From Rhizobiaceae bacterium (GTDB lineage Bacteria; Pseudomonadota; Alphaproteobacteria; Rhizobiales; Rhizobiaceae), in contig JAGWJK010000171.1 of assembly GCA_028865845.1 (NCBI GenBank), positions 1 through 7,760 on the forward strand: 7,760 nt of DNA, read 5' to 3'. Shown here in pieces: positions 6,285 through 7,760 of this stretch. Under the pieces are notes generated by a model. That model searched no databases, was not told the DNA's origin, and saw only the letters and a program-made list of their open reading frames with translations. The position numbers were made by a program, and so were the translations under genes. The stretch's first letter is position 1. Every line of letters starts with the position of its first letter.

Positions 6285-6977
6285 ATGCCCCTCGTCCTCT
6301 ATCAGCACCCGCTCGCATCCTTCTGCCATAAGGTTCTGGTCGCTCTTTACGAGAATGGCACACCGTTCGAAAACCGCATCATCGATCTCGGCAACGAGGA
6401 GTCGCGCGCTTCGCTGACGCGGCTGTGGCCGCTCGGCAAATTTCCGGTGCTGCGGGACGAAGACCTCGACAGCACGGTTCCGGAAACCAGCATCATCATC
6501 GAATATCTCGATCGGCATTATCCCGGGCCTGTACCGTTGCTGCCGGCTGATCCGACCGACGCTCTGCGCGTCCGCCTATGGGATCGCTTCTTCGATCTCT
6601 ATGTCCAGGAACCAATGCAGAAAATCGTCGCCGATACCATGCGTCCGCCGGAAATGCGCGACCCTCAGGCCGTCGCCCAGGCGGAAGCCCTTTTGCGCAC
6701 TGCCTACGATATGGCCGAACAACAGCTGGACGGAAGGTCCTGGATCGCTGGAGACACCTTCAGCATGGCCGATTGCGCCGCCGCACCCGGCCTGTTCTAT
6801 GCCGAAACCCTCGTGCCCTTCGCGGAAGCACATGTGAGACTGAAGCAATATTACCAGCGGCTTCTGACGCGCCCGTCCTTCGCGCGCGTCCTCGACGAGG
6901 CGATGCCGTATTTCCATCTCTACCCCCGCCATGACAGCCTGCCCGTCCAGTTCCGGCCGGACCGGCCTCATGCTTGA
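6285..6977 (+). CDS. Glutathione S-transferase family protein
   Basis: This 230-aa cytosolic protein has the GST architecture. The N-terminal thioredoxin-like domain (about 1-80) carries a putative glutathione-activating segment ASFCHKV at 11-17 (Ser12 or Cys14 as candidate catalytic residue), the cis-proline segment KFPVL (Pro54), and ETS at 67-69, which binds the gamma-glutamyl group. The C-terminal helical domain contains the N-capping box SMAD at 160-163. It would conjugate glutathione to an electrophile, or use it for reduction or isomerisation; the substrate is unknown. The ATG at 6285 follows AGAAAGG with 7 nt spacing. Two palindromes stand just upstream, and the stop overlaps the ArsR start by 8 nt, so it is the first gene of an ArsR-controlled operon. 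This context suggests inducible handling of a toxic compound. Confidence 0.9.
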   Translation: MPLVLYQHPLASFCHKVLVALYENGTPFENRIIDLGNEESRASLTRLWPLGKFPVLRDEDLDSTVPETSIIIEYLDRHYPGPVPLLPADPTDALRVRLWDRFFDLYVQEPMQKIVADTMRPPEMRDPQAVAQAEALLRTAYDMAEQQLDGRSWIAGDTFSMADCAAAPGLFYAETLVPFAEAHVRLKQYYQRLLTRPSFARVLDEAMPYFHLYPRHDSLPVQFRPDRPHA

Positions 6978-7317
6978 GAGCCCTGCCGCGCTTGACCGCA
7001 TATTCCAGGCCTTGTCCGACCAGAGCCGGCGCGGGATGATCGACCGCCTCGGCCATGGCCCCGCCTCGGTAACCGAGTTGGCGCAGCCGCTGGACATGGC
7101 TTTGCCGACAGTCATGAAACATCTGCAGGTGCTCGAGGCGAGCGGCCTGGTGCTCTCGCAAAAGGCCGGCCGTGTCAGAACCTTTCATTTGCGCAAGGAG
7201 GCGCTGGCAGCGGTCGAACGCTGGATTACCGAGCGCAAGGCCGGATGGAACAAATCCTTCGACCGCCTCGATCAGTTTCTTGCCGAAAATCCCGAGGAGA
7301 CCATATCGAATGACTGA
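6970..7317 (+). CDS. ArsR-family winged-helix transcriptional repressor
   Basis: This 115-aa protein has the compact ArsR fold. LDRIFQALSDQSRRGMIDRL (8-27) is the typical first helices, VTELAQPLDMALPTVMKHLQVLEASGLV (34-61) is the helix-turn-helix, and SQKAGRVRTFHL (63-74) is the wing. It contains no cysteine, so the ELCVCDL-type metal site of ArsR/SmtB sensors is absent. It resembles ArsR regulators that sit beside SRPBCC genes and are thought to answer to organic ligands or stress. The start at 6970 is chosen because the conserved region begins right after it; an in-frame ATG at 6931 would add 13 residues within the GST coding region. No good ribosome site precedes 6970, so translation probably depends on coupling to GST. 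It likely represses its own operon through the two palindromes upstream. Confidence 0.9.
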   Translation: MLESPAALDRIFQALSDQSRRGMIDRLGHGPASVTELAQPLDMALPTVMKHLQVLEASGLVLSQKAGRVRTFHLRKEALAAVERWITERKAGWNKSFDRLDQFLAENPEETISND

Positions 7318-7760
7318 GAGATCGACCGAGCACGAGACGCTGACCATAGAGCGTCATTTCAAGGCGCCCTTGTCGCGCGTTTTCGACGCCTGGGCCATTG
7401 CCGAACACAAGCAGCGTTGGTTCGGTTGCCATGAAGACTGGAAGGCCCTGGAATTCCAGCTCGATTTCCGCCCCGGCGGCAGCGAAAGCAATCGCGTCGC
7501 CTCGACCGACGGCGTCGTTCACGCCTATCAGGCCCGCTATATCGACATAGTGCCGAACCAGCGCATCATCTATGCCTTCGATATGATGCTGGACGACAAG
7601 CGCATTTCGGTGTCGCTGGCGACAGTCATCTTCGCTCCCGAAACTTCAGGCACGAAGATACTTTTCACCGAACAGGTGGTTTTCCTCGACGGATACGGCG
7701 ACAACGGCTCGCGCCTGATCGGCACCGAAATGGGTTTCGACAATCTGAGGCTCTATGTCG
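7310..7760 (+). CDS. SRPBCC/AHSA1-type protein, 3' end outside window
   Basis: The frame starts at ATG 7310, overlapping the ArsR stop by 8 nt, with GAGGAG about 10 nt ahead, and runs to the window end without a stop (150 codons seen; the family is usually about 150-170 residues, so little is missing). It shows the START/Bet v 1-like pattern of AHSA1-type proteins: TIERHFKAPLSRVFDAW (12-28), WFG at 37-39, DFRPGG at 52-57, and the C-terminal TEQVVFLDG (120-128) followed by GTEMGFDNL (138-146). These proteins form a deep hydrophobic pocket and bind small organic ligands; most are of unknown activity. ArsR-SRPBCC pairs are common in bacteria, and here a GST leads the operon. A ligand-binding or detoxification role is inferred from context. 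Confidence 0.9.
   Translation, partial: MTERSTEHETLTIERHFKAPLSRVFDAWAIAEHKQRWFGCHEDWKALEFQLDFRPGGSESNRVASTDGVVHAYQARYIDIVPNQRIIYAFDMMLDDKRISVSLATVIFAPETSGTKILFTEQVVFLDGYGDNGSRLIGTEMGFDNLRLYV

Overview
The window looks like chromosomal DNA of an alphaproteobacterium of the order Hyphomicrobiales, probably from the Rhizobium/Agrobacterium group. It is GC-rich with strong G/C third-position bias. It carries a Usg-like gene, a DUF2270 membrane protein, an opine/cationic-amino-acid type ABC transporter and a GST-ArsR-SRPBCC cluster, a combination familiar from rhizobia. This placement rests on protein resemblance read by eye; no search was run.

Layout. (1) Bases 1-1056, minus strand: the N-terminal 352 codons of an exported protein. 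A signal peptide is followed by a very long Gln/Pro/Ala/Lys-rich low-complexity region, and the C-terminal part lies outside the window. (2) Bases 1057-1423: a 367-bp divergent intergenic region. (3) Bases 1424-3974, plus strand: a polar amino acid ABC importer made of a periplasmic binding protein and two HisQ/HisM-type permeases. A strong stem-loop with a T-tract separates the binding-protein gene from the permeases, the permeases overlap by ATGA, and a second stem-loop follows the last one. No ATPase gene is present in the window. (4) Bases 4170-4436, plus strand: a small Usg-family gene. It converges, with only 6 bp between, on (5) 4443-5168, minus strand: a four-helix DUF2270 membrane protein. 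(6) Bases 5319-6140, plus strand: a protein combining a short TPR with a SAM-dependent methyltransferase domain. (7) Bases 6285-7760, plus strand: a compact operon of glutathione S-transferase-like protein, ArsR-type repressor and SRPBCC/AHSA1-type protein, the last cut off by the window end. Each pair of genes overlaps by 8 nt.

How the parts work together. The ABC genes would import a basic amino acid or related compound using an ATPase encoded elsewhere. The GST-ArsR-SRPBCC operon has two near-identical palindromes in its leader, 49 bp centre to centre. They are the best candidates for operators of its own ArsR repressor, which has no cysteines and so probably responds to something other than a thiol-bound metal. 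This suggests a self-regulated response to a small organic or electrophilic compound. It is the most interesting system in the window, although its component families are known. No tRNA, rRNA, CRISPR array, insertion sequence or phage gene was seen.
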